From contig NZ_CP071321.1 of assembly GCF_017309585.1 (NCBI RefSeq), forward strand, positions 2,728,001-2,792,000: a DNA stretch of 64,000 nt, in the 5' to 3' direction. The DNA comes from Nitrogeniibacter aestuarii (GTDB taxonomy: Bacteria; Pseudomonadota; Gammaproteobacteria; Burkholderiales; Rhodocyclaceae). Under the pieces are notes generated by a model. It did not search any database, was not told where the DNA came from, and saw nothing but the letters and a program-made list of their open reading frames with translations. Below are positions 20,354 to 28,555 of the stretch, piece by piece. The translations under genes and the position numbers were made by a program. The first letter of the stretch is position 1, and the number at the start of each line of letters is the position of its first letter.

Positions 20354-20424
20354 CTCCCCTACTGAAGAGTACCTCCCGCCCAGTCCGAAGCGCATTGCCT
20401 TCATCCAATACCGCACGCCAAGGT

Positions 20425-22044
20425 TCAGCAGCGAAAGCGGGTCACAGCGTTGGCCAGAGCATGGGCGATCCGTTCGAGCTCCCGAGCAGTCTCGGCGGTG
20501 CTGCCCATGTTGGCGCTGCTTTCCTCAACCATCTGGACAATGGTCTCAACCTCTTGCGCAATTAGCGTACTGGCCTCTCGTTGCTCCCGGGTCGCCAAGG
20601 CCACGTCCTTCGCACGAGACAGCGCTCCTTTAGCGCCCTCTTTAATCACGCTCAACTCAGCAGCTGCGTTCCGGGTTAGTTTTACTCCATTGTCAACCAA
20701 TGGCAGCGTCTCATCCATCGCACTTACAGCGGCGGCCGTTTCCCCCTGAATCGCATCGATCATTCGCTCAATATCAACAGTCGCGTTCGAAGTACGCTCG
20801 GCCAGCACGCGCACTTCGTCGGCCACCACCGCAAATCCTCGCCCCTGCTCGCCCGCCCGGGCCGCTTCGATTGCCGCATTGAGTGCCAGCAAGTTGGTTT
20901 GCGCTGCGATCTCCTTGATCACGCCCGCGATGCTCGAAATCTCTTTCGCCCGGCCACCCAACGCGCGGATGCGTTCCGCTGTCTCGGAGACGCCATGCGC
21001 GATACGACTGATTTCATCGGCGGCACCGCTAACCGTCTGCTCCCCCTTCCCCGCCCGCTCGACTGACTGCGCCGAGGTCACCTCAGTCTCTTCGGCGCTC
21101 TCTGAAACGTGACTCACACTCACCGTCAATTGCTCAATCGAGGCCGCCATGGCAGATGTGGCATCGGACTGGCCACGTGCAGCCTTTGACACGACTTCGG
21201 CAGCCGACGCGATGTGTTTGGTGTTGTTGAGCACACTGCGGGCACTCTCCTGAATCTGACCGATCAAGGTGCGCAGATTGTTCATCATGTGCCCCAAAGA
21301 CGCCAGCACGCTTCCCTCTGGCGCGGAACCAACATCCAGGTTCAATTCACCATCGCTTGCGCGCTTCATTAGCGCCATGACAACACTCGGCTCGCCACCA
21401 ATCTGTCGCTGCACCGCACGAACAAGCCATGCTGCCAGAACGATGATGACCACCAGCAAAGGCAAGACAATGCTCCCGACCCTCATCAGCGTCCGCTCGA
21501 AGGCAGCATCTATGTCATCCACGTACAGACCGGTGCCAACCATCCAATCCCAGGGCTCGAAGAACTTGACGTGTTGCCACTTCTCAATGGCCACGTCGCT
21601 GCCGGGCTTTGGCGTCAAGGTGCTGGTGAAACCATTGCCCTTGCGAGCTGCATCGAGAAGGTTACGAACAGTGTATGCACCGTTCTTGTCCGTTCGATCC
21701 CAATGACTGATTCCTTCATATTCGGCGCGTATCGGATGCATCACGCCGAAGCCCTTTCCGTCGTAAGCGTAGAAGTAGTTGTTGCCTCGATAGCGCATGT
21801 GACGCAACACCTCTTTCGCTCCCGCCTGCGCTTGTTCGCGTGACAACTCGCCCTTGCTCTCTCGTTGCTGAAACGAATCGAGCACGCTGATGGCATTGTC
21901 CATCGCACTGTTGAGCAGCGAGCGACGATCTTCCAACATGCGAGAGCGCATCTCGTAGACCTGAAAACCGCTGGCAAGCAAGAGGCCCGCTATAGCAACA
22001 ATACAGATGAGCAACAGTTTTGCCCTGAGTGTTTGAAGCTTCAT
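20425..22044 (-). CDS. Methyl-accepting chemotaxis protein with sCache-type sensor
   Basis: A 539-residue chemoreceptor. Membrane helix 1 (about residues 9-27) and helix 2 (about 188-210) enclose a periplasmic domain with RYRGNNYFYAYDGKGFGVMHP and WDWMVGTGLYVDDID, which are signatures of the single-Cache (sCache_2) domain. HAMP follows, then the signalling hairpin with its tip EIAAQTNLLALNAAIEAARAG. The C-terminus lacks the CheR-binding pentapeptide. ATG 22044 follows AGGGG by seven bases. The gene has visibly more A/T and different codon choice than its neighbours. cheA/cheZ lie 40 kb away. Confidence 0.93.
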   Translation of the reverse strand: MKLQTLRAKLLLICIVAIAGLLLASGFQVYEMRSRMLEDRRSLLNSAMDNAISVLDSFQQRESKGELSREQAQAGAKEVLRHMRYRGNNYFYAYDGKGFGVMHPIRAEYEGISHWDRTDKNGAYTVRNLLDAARKGNGFTSTLTPKPGSDVAIEKWQHVKFFEPWDWMVGTGLYVDDIDAAFERTLMRVGSIVLPLLVVIIVLAAWLVRAVQRQIGGEPSVVMALMKRASDGELNLDVGSAPEGSVLASLGHMMNNLRTLIGQIQESARSVLNNTKHIASAAEVVSKAARGQSDATSAMAASIEQLTVSVSHVSESAEETEVTSAQSVERAGKGEQTVSGAADEISRIAHGVSETAERIRALGGRAKEISSIAGVIKEIAAQTNLLALNAAIEAARAGEQGRGFAVVADEVRVLAERTSNATVDIERMIDAIQGETAAAVSAMDETLPLVDNGVKLTRNAAAELSVIKEGAKGALSRAKDVALATREQREASTLIAQEVETIVQMVEESSANMGSTAETARELERIAHALANAVTRFRC

Positions 22045-22200
22045 TCGATCGCCCCTAACGCAATTAGGATCATAGAACTTGAGCGCGCATAACAACCACG
22101 CGACAAACTCTCTACGGCAGCGCAAGGACAGGCTTGAGGCGCTCCAATGGCTCCGACTTGATCAACCAACTCAAGCAGCAGGCGTCCGACAAAACCACGA

Positions 22201-22231
22201 AAAAAAGCCCCGCACGAGCGGGGCTTTTTTT
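22201..22231. terminator. Bidirectional Rho-independent terminator after thiolase gene
   Basis: Stem AGCCCCGC/GCGGGGCT with an ACGA loop. A-rich sequence on the left and T-rich on the right let it work on both strands. It lies 14 bases after the thiolase stop and probably ends the minus-strand transcript. Confidence 0.9.
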
Positions 22232-22244
22232 GGAAACGCTCGGC

Positions 22245-23426
22245 TTACATGCGTTCGAAAATGGCTGCAATACCCTGACCACCACCGATACACATGGTCA
22301 CCAGCGCGTAGCGACCACCGGTACGCTGGAGCTCGTAGACCGCTTTGGTCGCGATGAACGCACCAGAGCAACCGACCGGATGACCCAGCGCAATAGCGCC
22401 GCCGTTCGGGTTGGTCTTGGCCATATCAAGTTCCAGCCCCTTGGCCACGGCCAGCGCCTGAGCAGCGAAGGCTTCATTGGACTCGATCACATCCATCTGG
22501 TCGACGGTCAGGCCGGCGCGCTGAAGTGCGATCTTGGAGGCCGGAATCGGACCTTCGCCCATGATGTGGTTGGGCACACCCGCCAGCGCATAAGACACCA
22601 GACGCGCCATCGGCTTGTGGCCCGCTTTTTCTGCTGCATTGGCTTCAGCCAGCACGAAGAAGGCGGCACCGTCGTTGATACCAGAGGCGTTACCGGCCGT
22701 GACCGTACCGTCCTTCTTGAAGGCCGGACGCATGGCGCCAAGCTTTTCCATGGTGGTGGCACGGGGGTGCTCGTCGGTATCGAAGATGGTTTCGCCCTTA
22801 CGGCTCTTCAGGGTGATCGGCACGATCTGATCCTTGAAGTAACCCGCTTCGATTGCCTTGGCGGCACGGACCTGAGACTCGAGCGCGAAAGCATCCTGCT
22901 CTTCACGGGTAATGCCCCATTTCTCGGCCAGGTTTTCTGCGGTGATACCCATGTGACCGGCACCGAACGGATCGGTCAGGACCGCCACCATGGCGTCAAC
23001 CAACGCGGTATCGCCCATGCGCGCACCAGTACGCATCGCCGGGGACAGGTAGGCACCACGGGACATGACTTCAACGCCACCGCCAACACCAAAATCGCAA
23101 TCGCCCAGCATGATGGACTGGGAGGTGCTGACGATGCCCTGGAGACCCGAGGAGCACAGGCGGTTGACCGCCATGGCCACGGAATCCATGGGCAGACCAG
23201 CCTGGATGGAGGCCAGACGGGCAACATACGCATAGCGTGCTTCGGTCGGGATGCAGTTACCGACCGTCACATAGTTGATCTGTTGTGGATCGACACCGGA
23301 GCGATCCACGGCTTCCTTCATCACGAGACCAGCCAGATCCGCAGGCTCCATGCCACTCAGCGAGCCCCCGAAACCACCGATAGCGGAACGGACGGCACTC
23401 AAAACTACGACTTCACGATTTGCCAT
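22245..23426 (-). CDS. Acetyl-CoA acetyltransferase (beta-ketothiolase, BktB-like)
   Basis: A 393-residue thiolase that condenses or cleaves acyl-CoA units. The nucleophile Cys91 is in VNRLCSSGLQG, the catalytic His349 in ALGHPVG and Cys379 in TMCIGGGQG; NEAFAAQ is also present. The C-terminus RYALVTMCIGGGQGIAAIF and the internal AGYFKDQIVP closely resemble the BktB beta-ketothiolase of Ralstonia as I recall it. A role in polyhydroxyalkanoate supply or fatty acid/aromatic breakdown is therefore possible. A strong site GGAGGG precedes the ATG. It lies 20 bases after the CobD/CbiB-like gene and may be cotranscribed with it. Confidence 0.94.
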   Translation of the reverse strand: MANREVVVLSAVRSAIGGFGGSLSGMEPADLAGLVMKEAVDRSGVDPQQINYVTVGNCIPTEARYAYVARLASIQAGLPMDSVAMAVNRLCSSGLQGIVSTSQSIMLGDCDFGVGGGVEVMSRGAYLSPAMRTGARMGDTALVDAMVAVLTDPFGAGHMGITAENLAEKWGITREEQDAFALESQVRAAKAIEAGYFKDQIVPITLKSRKGETIFDTDEHPRATTMEKLGAMRPAFKKDGTVTAGNASGINDGAAFFVLAEANAAEKAGHKPMARLVSYALAGVPNHIMGEGPIPASKIALQRAGLTVDQMDVIESNEAFAAQALAVAKGLELDMAKTNPNGGAIALGHPVGCSGAFIATKAVYELQRTGGRYALVTMCIGGGQGIAAIFERM

Positions 23427-23446
23427 GAATCACTCCCTCCAAGAGA

Positions 23447-24373
23447 TCAATGTGCTACCCAACTGGCGATTCCTATCAAGGCCAGCGCAAGCAGACAAAA
23501 ACACAGGGCTCGCCAGATCAACCCGACGGTTCCCTGCATGAATTCGATGCGGGCGTCGTCACCGCACCCCATCTCGGGCCGGTCGACGAGTTGGCCCGCT
23601 TCATGTCGCGGCAGACCAAGGCGCACACCGAGCGCCCCGCCACCACTGGACAACAATATACCCGAACTGCGATTCATCCAAAGTCCCGACTGGGTTCGCC
23701 AGCACAGAACGGCATCCTCGAAATTACCCACGACGGAAAAAGAAAACGCGGTGAGTCTGACAGGCAGCCAGTCGATCCACCCGAACCAGGCTCTGGAGGC
23801 CTCGCCGAATCGACCGAATTCCTCATCCTGCCGCGCACCCCAGTGCAGGTCAAGAAAACTCGACACCCGGTAGAGCACAGCCCCCACGGGACCGGGCAGC
23901 AAGATGAACCAGAAGATGGCGCCGTACACGTTTCTGTGTGCCGAGACCAGGGCCTGTTCAATGGCGAGCCGCGTCACCTCACTACTGTCGGCGGCTTCGC
24001 AATCGCGTCCCGACCATTCGCCCAAGAGCATGCGGGCGCGCGACAACTCCCCCAGGCGCAAGGCAACGTGAATATCGGTGAAGTAGTGGCTTTCATGGCG
24101 AACGCCCATGGTCATGTAGAGCACAAGCAGGGAAAAGGCGAATGCAAGCACCGGCTGAACAGATTCCAGAAGCCCGTAAATCAACCACGTAGCGCCGGTA
24201 CAGGACACCACCAACAGCGCCGTCGCCGCGACGCCGCTGTTCAATCGCCCATCGTTGAGCTTTTCTTCAATGTACGTCGCCAGGCGCCCGAGCGGTCGCA
24301 GGACCCAGCGCGCCACAGGCATGGGCCGCACCTGCTCGATCAGCAGGGCAAGCACAATGACAATGAGACTCAT
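23447..24373 (-). CDS. CobD/CbiB family membrane protein
   Basis: A 308-residue membrane protein with hydrophobic segments near residues 1-18, 45-95, 150-175 and at the C-terminus. The sequence pattern (MSLIVIVLALLIEQVRPMP; TDIHVALRLGELSRARMLL; IFWFILLPGPVGAVLYR) matches the CobD/CbiB or AmpE-like family found in betaproteobacteria without other cobalamin genes nearby. True CbiB attaches aminopropanol to cobyric acid; no cobalamin genes are in this window, so that role is doubtful. ATG 24373 was chosen. Confidence 0.78.
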   Translation of the reverse strand: MSLIVIVLALLIEQVRPMPVARWVLRPLGRLATYIEEKLNDGRLNSGVAATALLVVSCTGATWLIYGLLESVQPVLAFAFSLLVLYMTMGVRHESHYFTDIHVALRLGELSRARMLLGEWSGRDCEAADSSEVTRLAIEQALVSAHRNVYGAIFWFILLPGPVGAVLYRVSSFLDLHWGARQDEEFGRFGEASRAWFGWIDWLPVRLTAFSFSVVGNFEDAVLCWRTQSGLWMNRSSGILLSSGGGALGVRLGLPRHEAGQLVDRPEMGCGDDARIEFMQGTVGLIWRALCFCLLALALIGIASWVAH

Positions 24374-24452
24374 GGACTGGACGCGGACTCCACGCACTTG
24401 AAATCAGAGCGCTCGACGATAGCACACTCAATGAAACGCAATTTGTCGCTGA

Positions 24453-25079
24453 TCAAATGCGTTCGTGCAAGAAGGCGGAAAGGCTGACCAGCATCCCTGC
24501 CGTTGCACCCCATATGTGATAGCCCTGCCATGGCATGGCGTAGTACGTGCGGTCACGACCACGGTAGAACATGGTTTCCTGGCGATGATTCCGTGGGTCG
24601 ATCAGGAATGACAGCGGCACCTCGAACACCTCTGCCACTTCAAAGGCATCGATGCTCAAATCAAAGGGTGGATGTACGAGCCCGACCACCGGCGTCACCT
24701 GAAAGCCGGTGCCGGTGCGATAAAGGGGCAAGCGCCCCAGCAATTCAACATGTCGCCGATGGAGGCCGACCTCTTCCTCGGTCTCTCGAAGCGCTGTGTG
24801 AATGGCGCCGTCGTCGGAATCCTCGACGCGCCCGCCGGGAAACGATATCTGTCCCGGGTGGTGATGGAGGTGATCGGTCCGCTTGGTCAGCAACACCGTC
24901 AATTCTTCGGGCCGCACCACCACGGGCACAAGGACTGCCGCCGGGCGGAAATGGCCTTCGGCACCGTCCTCGATGATCGGCGCGGCGCTCGGCCCCTGCG
25001 CAAAACAGGTGCGCAAGCCTGCCGCCGTCAGCGTCGGCACGCCTGACCCCTTCTCACAAGGCGCGGCCATTTCAGACAC
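24453..25079 (-). CDS. Nudix hydrolase, CoA pyrophosphatase type
   Basis: A 208-residue Nudix hydrolase. The Nudix box is complete (GGRVEDSDDGAIHTALRETE then EEVGL), preceded by LLTKRTDHLHHHPGQISFPG, which is the UPF0035/CoA-pyrophosphatase signature (NudL/YeaB). Such enzymes cleave CoA to phosphopantetheine and 3',5'-ADP. The GTG at 25079 is five bases after the aspartic protease stop codon; an ATG three codons later is an alternative. Confidence 0.9.
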   Translation of the reverse strand: MSEMAAPCEKGSGVPTLTAAGLRTCFAQGPSAAPIIEDGAEGHFRPAAVLVPVVVRPEELTVLLTKRTDHLHHHPGQISFPGGRVEDSDDGAIHTALRETEEEVGLHRRHVELLGRLPLYRTGTGFQVTPVVGLVHPPFDLSIDAFEVAEVFEVPLSFLIDPRNHRQETMFYRGRDRTYYAMPWQGYHIWGATAGMLVSLSAFLHERI

Positions 25080-25084
25080 AGGTC

Positions 25085-25744
25085 TCAGTATCTCCGTCGA
25101 AGCGTCAAGGTATCACCGTCGCGTTGCATTTCCATGCGATTGAGAAAACTCATGCCCAACAGGACAAACGGCAGGTCGGATTCATGCACCGCGGCATCTA
25201 CATTATGGAGTGTGACATCGCCAATGCGGACCTTGTTCAGCTTGACGATCCAGGTCTTGACGACGCCGTTCGCCGTCTGCGCCAGGCTGGGTCGCCCGTA
25301 CTTCAGAAAGTCGATCCCCGCACGCTGCGCGTCGGATTGCCCCATGGCGATCAGGCTGGCGCCGGTGTCGACCAGAAAACGCACTGTCGCGCTATTGACC
25401 GAGCCGAGCGTGGAAAAATGACCACGAGGATCCGCCGTCAGCGTAATCGTACTGGAAGCGGTCGCGCCGCCCCCACCTGAACGAACCACATGATCGCCGA
25501 GCCGCAGGCGCTGGCGCTTGCCATCCACTTCCAGTTCAACGGTTTCACCACGAATGGCGACGACACGAACACCCGCCACGCTATTGCCCGGTGCCACCAG
25601 TTTGGGCGGACCGCCATCGATGACCAGTAACGCCTTGCCCGGGAAAATACCCCCGACGGCCACGTCGACTGCATGTGCAGCGCCGCAGACCAGCAGGCCG
25701 AAGCAAACACTGACGATTCGCCAGCTGAGGTTCATCTTAGCCAT
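25085..25744 (-). CDS. Retropepsin-like aspartic protease (TIGR02281 type), exported
   Basis: A 219-residue exported protein. A signal peptide (hydrophobic residues 8-24, cleavage around AHA-VD) is followed by a beta-rich N-terminal part and a clan AA aspartic protease domain. The active site is FLVDTGASLIAMG, with the single-domain layout of retroviral-type proteases, which work as dimers. LLGMSFLNRMEMQRDGD near the C-terminus is also typical. Substrate unknown. It is just upstream of the Nudix gene on the same strand. Confidence 0.87.
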   Translation of the reverse strand: MAKMNLSWRIVSVCFGLLVCGAAHAVDVAVGGIFPGKALLVIDGGPPKLVAPGNSVAGVRVVAIRGETVELEVDGKRQRLRLGDHVVRSGGGGATASSTITLTADPRGHFSTLGSVNSATVRFLVDTGASLIAMGQSDAQRAGIDFLKYGRPSLAQTANGVVKTWIVKLNKVRIGDVTLHNVDAAVHESDLPFVLLGMSFLNRMEMQRDGDTLTLRRRY

Positions 25745-25828
25745 CAAGCCCTATCACCCGAGTTTCGGAACGCCTCCATTTTATGCGGTCCCCTGCGATG
25801 AGGCATCTGGAGGTCCAAGTCACGAGGA

Positions 25829-25859
25829 TAAACAAAAGGCCGGTCACTCGCGACCGGCC
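25829..25859 (-). terminator. Terminator of the argD-to-yjfB transcript
   Basis: Stem GGCCGGTC/GACCGGCC with a six-base loop. On the minus strand it is followed by TTTTGTTTAT. It lies 45 bases after the YjfB-like stop codon. Confidence 0.85.
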
Positions 25860-25903
25860 CTATTACCACCGAACGATACGAACCGCCGGACGGCGGTGAG
25901 TCA

Positions 25904-26092
25904 TCAGACAAAGATATTGATTTGTGATCCCACTGTTGCCTCCGGATCGGGCGTGGGCTGGGTCTGCGGCAGGCTGTTGATCAGCTGCTGCGCATTCTGC
26001 GCCTGGATCTCCTGTGCCCGCTTCTGGACCTCATTGGATACCTGGGTTCGCAAGTCCATTTGCGACGCAGACGAAGCGCTTGAAACATCCAT
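25904..26092 (-). CDS. YjfB-like putative motility protein
   Basis: A 62-residue protein starting MDVSSASSASQ, with a central helix rich in Gln and Ala (NEVQKRAQEIQAQNAQQLIN) and ending GSQINIFV. This resembles the short putative motility proteins of the YjfB family: MDVS start, amphipathic helix, G..hydrophobic end. The start lies only four bases after the yajQ stop codon, so it should be translationally coupled with that c-di-GMP-binding protein. The family's function is not established. The assignment rests on overall pattern, not on a conserved catalytic motif. Confidence 0.72.
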   Translation of the reverse strand: MDVSSASSASQMDLRTQVSNEVQKRAQEIQAQNAQQLINSLPQTQPTPDPEATVGSQINIFV

Positions 26093-26096
26093 CTTT

Positions 26097-26582
26097 TCAG
26101 TCCCGGAAGTTACCGTACTGTAGAGGATAGTCTTTGATCTCAGCCTTCACCAGGGTGATACACGCTTGCAGGTCGTCGCGCTTCTTGCCTGTGATGCGCA
26201 CGACATCACCCTGAATGGCGGCCTGCGTCTTCACCTTTGAATCCTTGATCATTTTGACGATCTTCTTGGCCAGATCCTGCTCAACGCCGACACGAACCTT
26301 CAGCTCCTGCTTGACCTTGTTTCCACCGACCGTTTGCAGGTCACCGTACTCGAGACAGCGAACATCGATTTGCTTCGCGGTCATCTCGGGCAGCAGGATC
26401 TGCTTCATTTGGTCCAGCTGAAAGTCATTGTCACCATGCAAGGTGAGGAGCTTGTCATTCTGTTCGATACGGGCATCCGTGCCCTTGAAGTCGTAACGAT
26501 TGGTGATCTTGCGATTGGCGCTCTCCACGGCATTGCGCAGATCGACCATCTCGACTTCAGAGCTGATATCGAATGAAGGCAT
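26097..26582 (-). CDS. yajQ: YajQ family cyclic-di-GMP-binding protein
   Basis: A 161-residue protein of the YajQ/UPF0234 family, start to end typical: MPSFDISSEVEMVDLRNAVE, then NRYDFKGTDARIE, LDQMKQILLPEM, and KDSKVKTQAAIQGDVVRITGKKRDDLQ. Members bind c-di-GMP or nucleotides and can act as regulators with LysR partners. It precedes the YjfB-like gene by four bases and follows ppnP by 77 bases. Confidence 0.95.
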   Translation of the reverse strand: MPSFDISSEVEMVDLRNAVESANRKITNRYDFKGTDARIEQNDKLLTLHGDNDFQLDQMKQILLPEMTAKQIDVRCLEYGDLQTVGGNKVKQELKVRVGVEQDLAKKIVKMIKDSKVKTQAAIQGDVVRITGKKRDDLQACITLVKAEIKDYPLQYGNFRD

Positions 26583-26659
26583 CTTGTTTTTTCCTCGACA
26601 GATTTCTCAATGACAACGCTCAAAGAGAACGGCCGCACTCGGCGGCCGTCGGCGGGTCA

Positions 26660-26983
26660 TCAACCGAAGTGACAGACGTAATGCAGTGGCGTGCCCACCA
26701 CCTGAATGTCAAAACTCGAATTGCCCGGCACCTCGAAAGTCTGCCCGGCCTCGAAACTACGCCATTCGGCATCGCCGCCGAGGCGCACGCTACATGCACC
26801 ACTGACGATCTCCATCACTTCCGGCGCAGCAGTGTTAAAGGTCAGCGTGGCCGGCATGATGATGCCGACGGACTTCTTCGTTCCGTCAGACAGCGTCACA
26901 CTGTGGCTCACGCACTTGCCCCCGAAATAGACGTTGGCCGTCTTTTCGACAGACACGTTTTCAATCACGGCGTCCTGCGACAT
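26660..26983 (-). CDS. ppnP: Pyrimidine/purine nucleoside phosphorylase
   Basis: A 107-residue cupin-fold enzyme of the YaiE/DUF1255 family that phosphorolyses several nucleosides to base and ribose 1-phosphate. Visible signatures are NVYFGGKCVSHSV, DGTKKSVGIIMP, and the C-terminal cupin part FEAGQTFEVPGNSSFDIQ then YVCHFG. The ATG at 26983 is preceded by GGAAGGAGAGGGG, a strong ribosome site. It belongs to the minus-strand run behind argG. Confidence 0.94.
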   Translation of the reverse strand: MSQDAVIENVSVEKTANVYFGGKCVSHSVTLSDGTKKSVGIIMPATLTFNTAAPEVMEIVSGACSVRLGGDAEWRSFEAGQTFEVPGNSSFDIQVVGTPLHYVCHFG

Positions 26984-27024
26984 GGTCCCCTCTCCTTCCC
27001 TTGTTACGATGACGTGGCCGGTCC

Positions 27025-27258
27025 TTATTCGATCCCCATGATCTTGGCGATCAGCCCCTTGGCCACAAACCCGACAAACCCGAGCCCGAGCGCCAGGAAC
27101 ATCCACACCGTTCCGTAGCGCCCAGCCTTCGACTGTTTCGCCAGATTGCCAATAATGAACAGCATGTAAAGAATCAGGCCGGTAAAACATACCTTAAGCG
27201 AAATTTCTTCAAATTCCGCAACGGTCAGCCCGAAGATAAGCGGTCCGCTGTCCACCAC
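27025..27258 (-). CDS. DUF2788 membrane protein
   Basis: A 77-residue protein with two membrane helices (about residues 22-37 and 50-70). Its pattern (FGLTVAEFEEISLKVCFTGLILYMLFIIG) is that of DUF2788, a small family typical of betaproteobacteria. The function is unknown. The GTG at 27258 follows AGGAG by four bases. The start lies 8 bases behind the argG stop codon, so it is likely part of the arginine operon transcript. Confidence 0.82.
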   Translation of the reverse strand: MVDSGPLIFGLTVAEFEEISLKVCFTGLILYMLFIIGNLAKQSKAGRYGTVWMFLALGLGFVGFVAKGLIAKIMGIE

Positions 27259-27266
27259 GACACTCC

Positions 27267-28493
27267 TCAGCGCTTGTTGCGCGCGTTTTCGGCAATCCGC
27301 ATGCGGAGCGCGTTCAGACGAATGAAACCATGCGCGTCCGCCTGGTTGTACGCACCTTCATCGTCCTCGAAGGTCGCAATGGTCGGATCGAACAGCGAAT
27401 CGGTCTTCGAATCGCGGCTCACCACGATGACGTTGCCCTTGTAGAGCTTGACGCGCACCCAGCCATTGACGGTCTGCTGCGTCTGGTCGATCAACGCCTG
27501 GATGGCGAGGCGCTCCGGCGCCCACCAGTAGCCGTTGTAGATCATGCTCGCGTAACGCGGCATCAGATCGTCCTTGAGGTGGGCAACTTCGCGATCCAGC
27601 GTCACGGACTCGATGGCGCGGTGGGCGCGGAGCAGAATCGTGCCCCCCGGCGTTTCGTAACAACCGCGGGACTTCATGCCCACGTAACGGTTCTCGACCA
27701 GATCAAGACGGCCAATACCGTGCTTGCCGCCGACCTGGTTGAGCCTGGCCAGCAGTTCATACGCCGCCATGCGCTCGCCGTTGATGGCGACCAGATCACC
27801 TTTCTCGAATTCCAGATCGAGATACTCGGCCGCGTCCGGTGCTGCCTCGGGCGAGACAGTCCACCGCCACATGGACTCTTCAGCTTCAGCCGAAGGGTTC
27901 TCGAGGTGACGGCCCTCGTAGGAGATGTGCAACAGGTTGGCGTCCATCGAATACGGCGCGCCGCCCTGACGATGCTTCATCTCGATCGGGATGCCGGCGT
28001 CTTCTGCATACTTGAGCAGTTTCTCGCGCGACAGCAGATCCCACTCACGCCAAGGGGCGATCACTTTTACGTTGGGCATCAGCGCGTAGTAACCGAGCTC
28101 GAAACGCACCTGGTCGTTGCCTTTGCCGGTTGCGCCGTGTGACACCGCATCGGCGCCGGTTTCGCGCGCGATTTCGATCTGGCGCTTGGAGATGAGCGGA
28201 CGCGCGATGGAAGTGCCCAGCAGGTACTCGCCTTCGTAAACCGTGTTGGCGCGGAACATCGGGAACACGAAATCACGCACGAATTCTTCGCGCAGATCGT
28301 CGATGTAGATGTTCTCCGGCTTGATGCCGAACTTCAGCGCCTTCTGCCGAGCCGGCTCGAGCTCCTCACCCTGACCCAGGTCGGCCGTAAAGGTCACTAT
28401 TTCGCATTGATAGGTGTCCTGCAGCCACTTGAGGATCACCGACGTATCCAGCCCGCCCGAGTAGGCAAGCACTACCTTGTTAACATCACTCAT
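27267..28493 (-). CDS. argG: Argininosuccinate synthase
   Basis: A 408-residue enzyme joining citrulline and aspartate with ATP in arginine synthesis. The PP-loop is AYSGGLDTSVILKWL. Further motifs are FTADLGQGEE, DAVSHGATGKGNDQVRFE and NRYVGMKSRGCYETPGGTIL. ATG 28493 follows AGGA by six bases; an in-frame upstream codon would add five residues. It is 62 bases behind argF in the order argD-argF-argG. Confidence 0.97.
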   Translation of the reverse strand: MSDVNKVVLAYSGGLDTSVILKWLQDTYQCEIVTFTADLGQGEELEPARQKALKFGIKPENIYIDDLREEFVRDFVFPMFRANTVYEGEYLLGTSIARPLISKRQIEIARETGADAVSHGATGKGNDQVRFELGYYALMPNVKVIAPWREWDLLSREKLLKYAEDAGIPIEMKHRQGGAPYSMDANLLHISYEGRHLENPSAEAEESMWRWTVSPEAAPDAAEYLDLEFEKGDLVAINGERMAAYELLARLNQVGGKHGIGRLDLVENRYVGMKSRGCYETPGGTILLRAHRAIESVTLDREVAHLKDDLMPRYASMIYNGYWWAPERLAIQALIDQTQQTVNGWVRVKLYKGNVIVVSRDSKTDSLFDPTIATFEDDEGAYNQADAHGFIRLNALRMRIAENARNKR

Positions 28494-28555
28494 CGCTCTT
28501 CCTGACAATGTTGACCGGGTGCGCCAAGGGGCCCCCGGACTGGTTCTCTCTGAAT

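Noticed and set aside
22045..22140. Flagellar (sigma-28) promoter for the chemoreceptor
   Set aside because: A TCAAGTT-like -35 is visible, but no GCCGATAA-like -10 lies at the right distance.
22134..23873. Long open frame (579 codons) on the plus strand
   Set aside because: It is antisense to the well-supported thiolase gene, has a His/Gly-rich composition typical of reverse-strand frames in high-GC DNA, and no ribosome site.
23447..24373. Cobalamin synthesis locus
   Set aside because: Only a CobD/CbiB-like membrane protein is present; no other cobalamin genes lie in the window.
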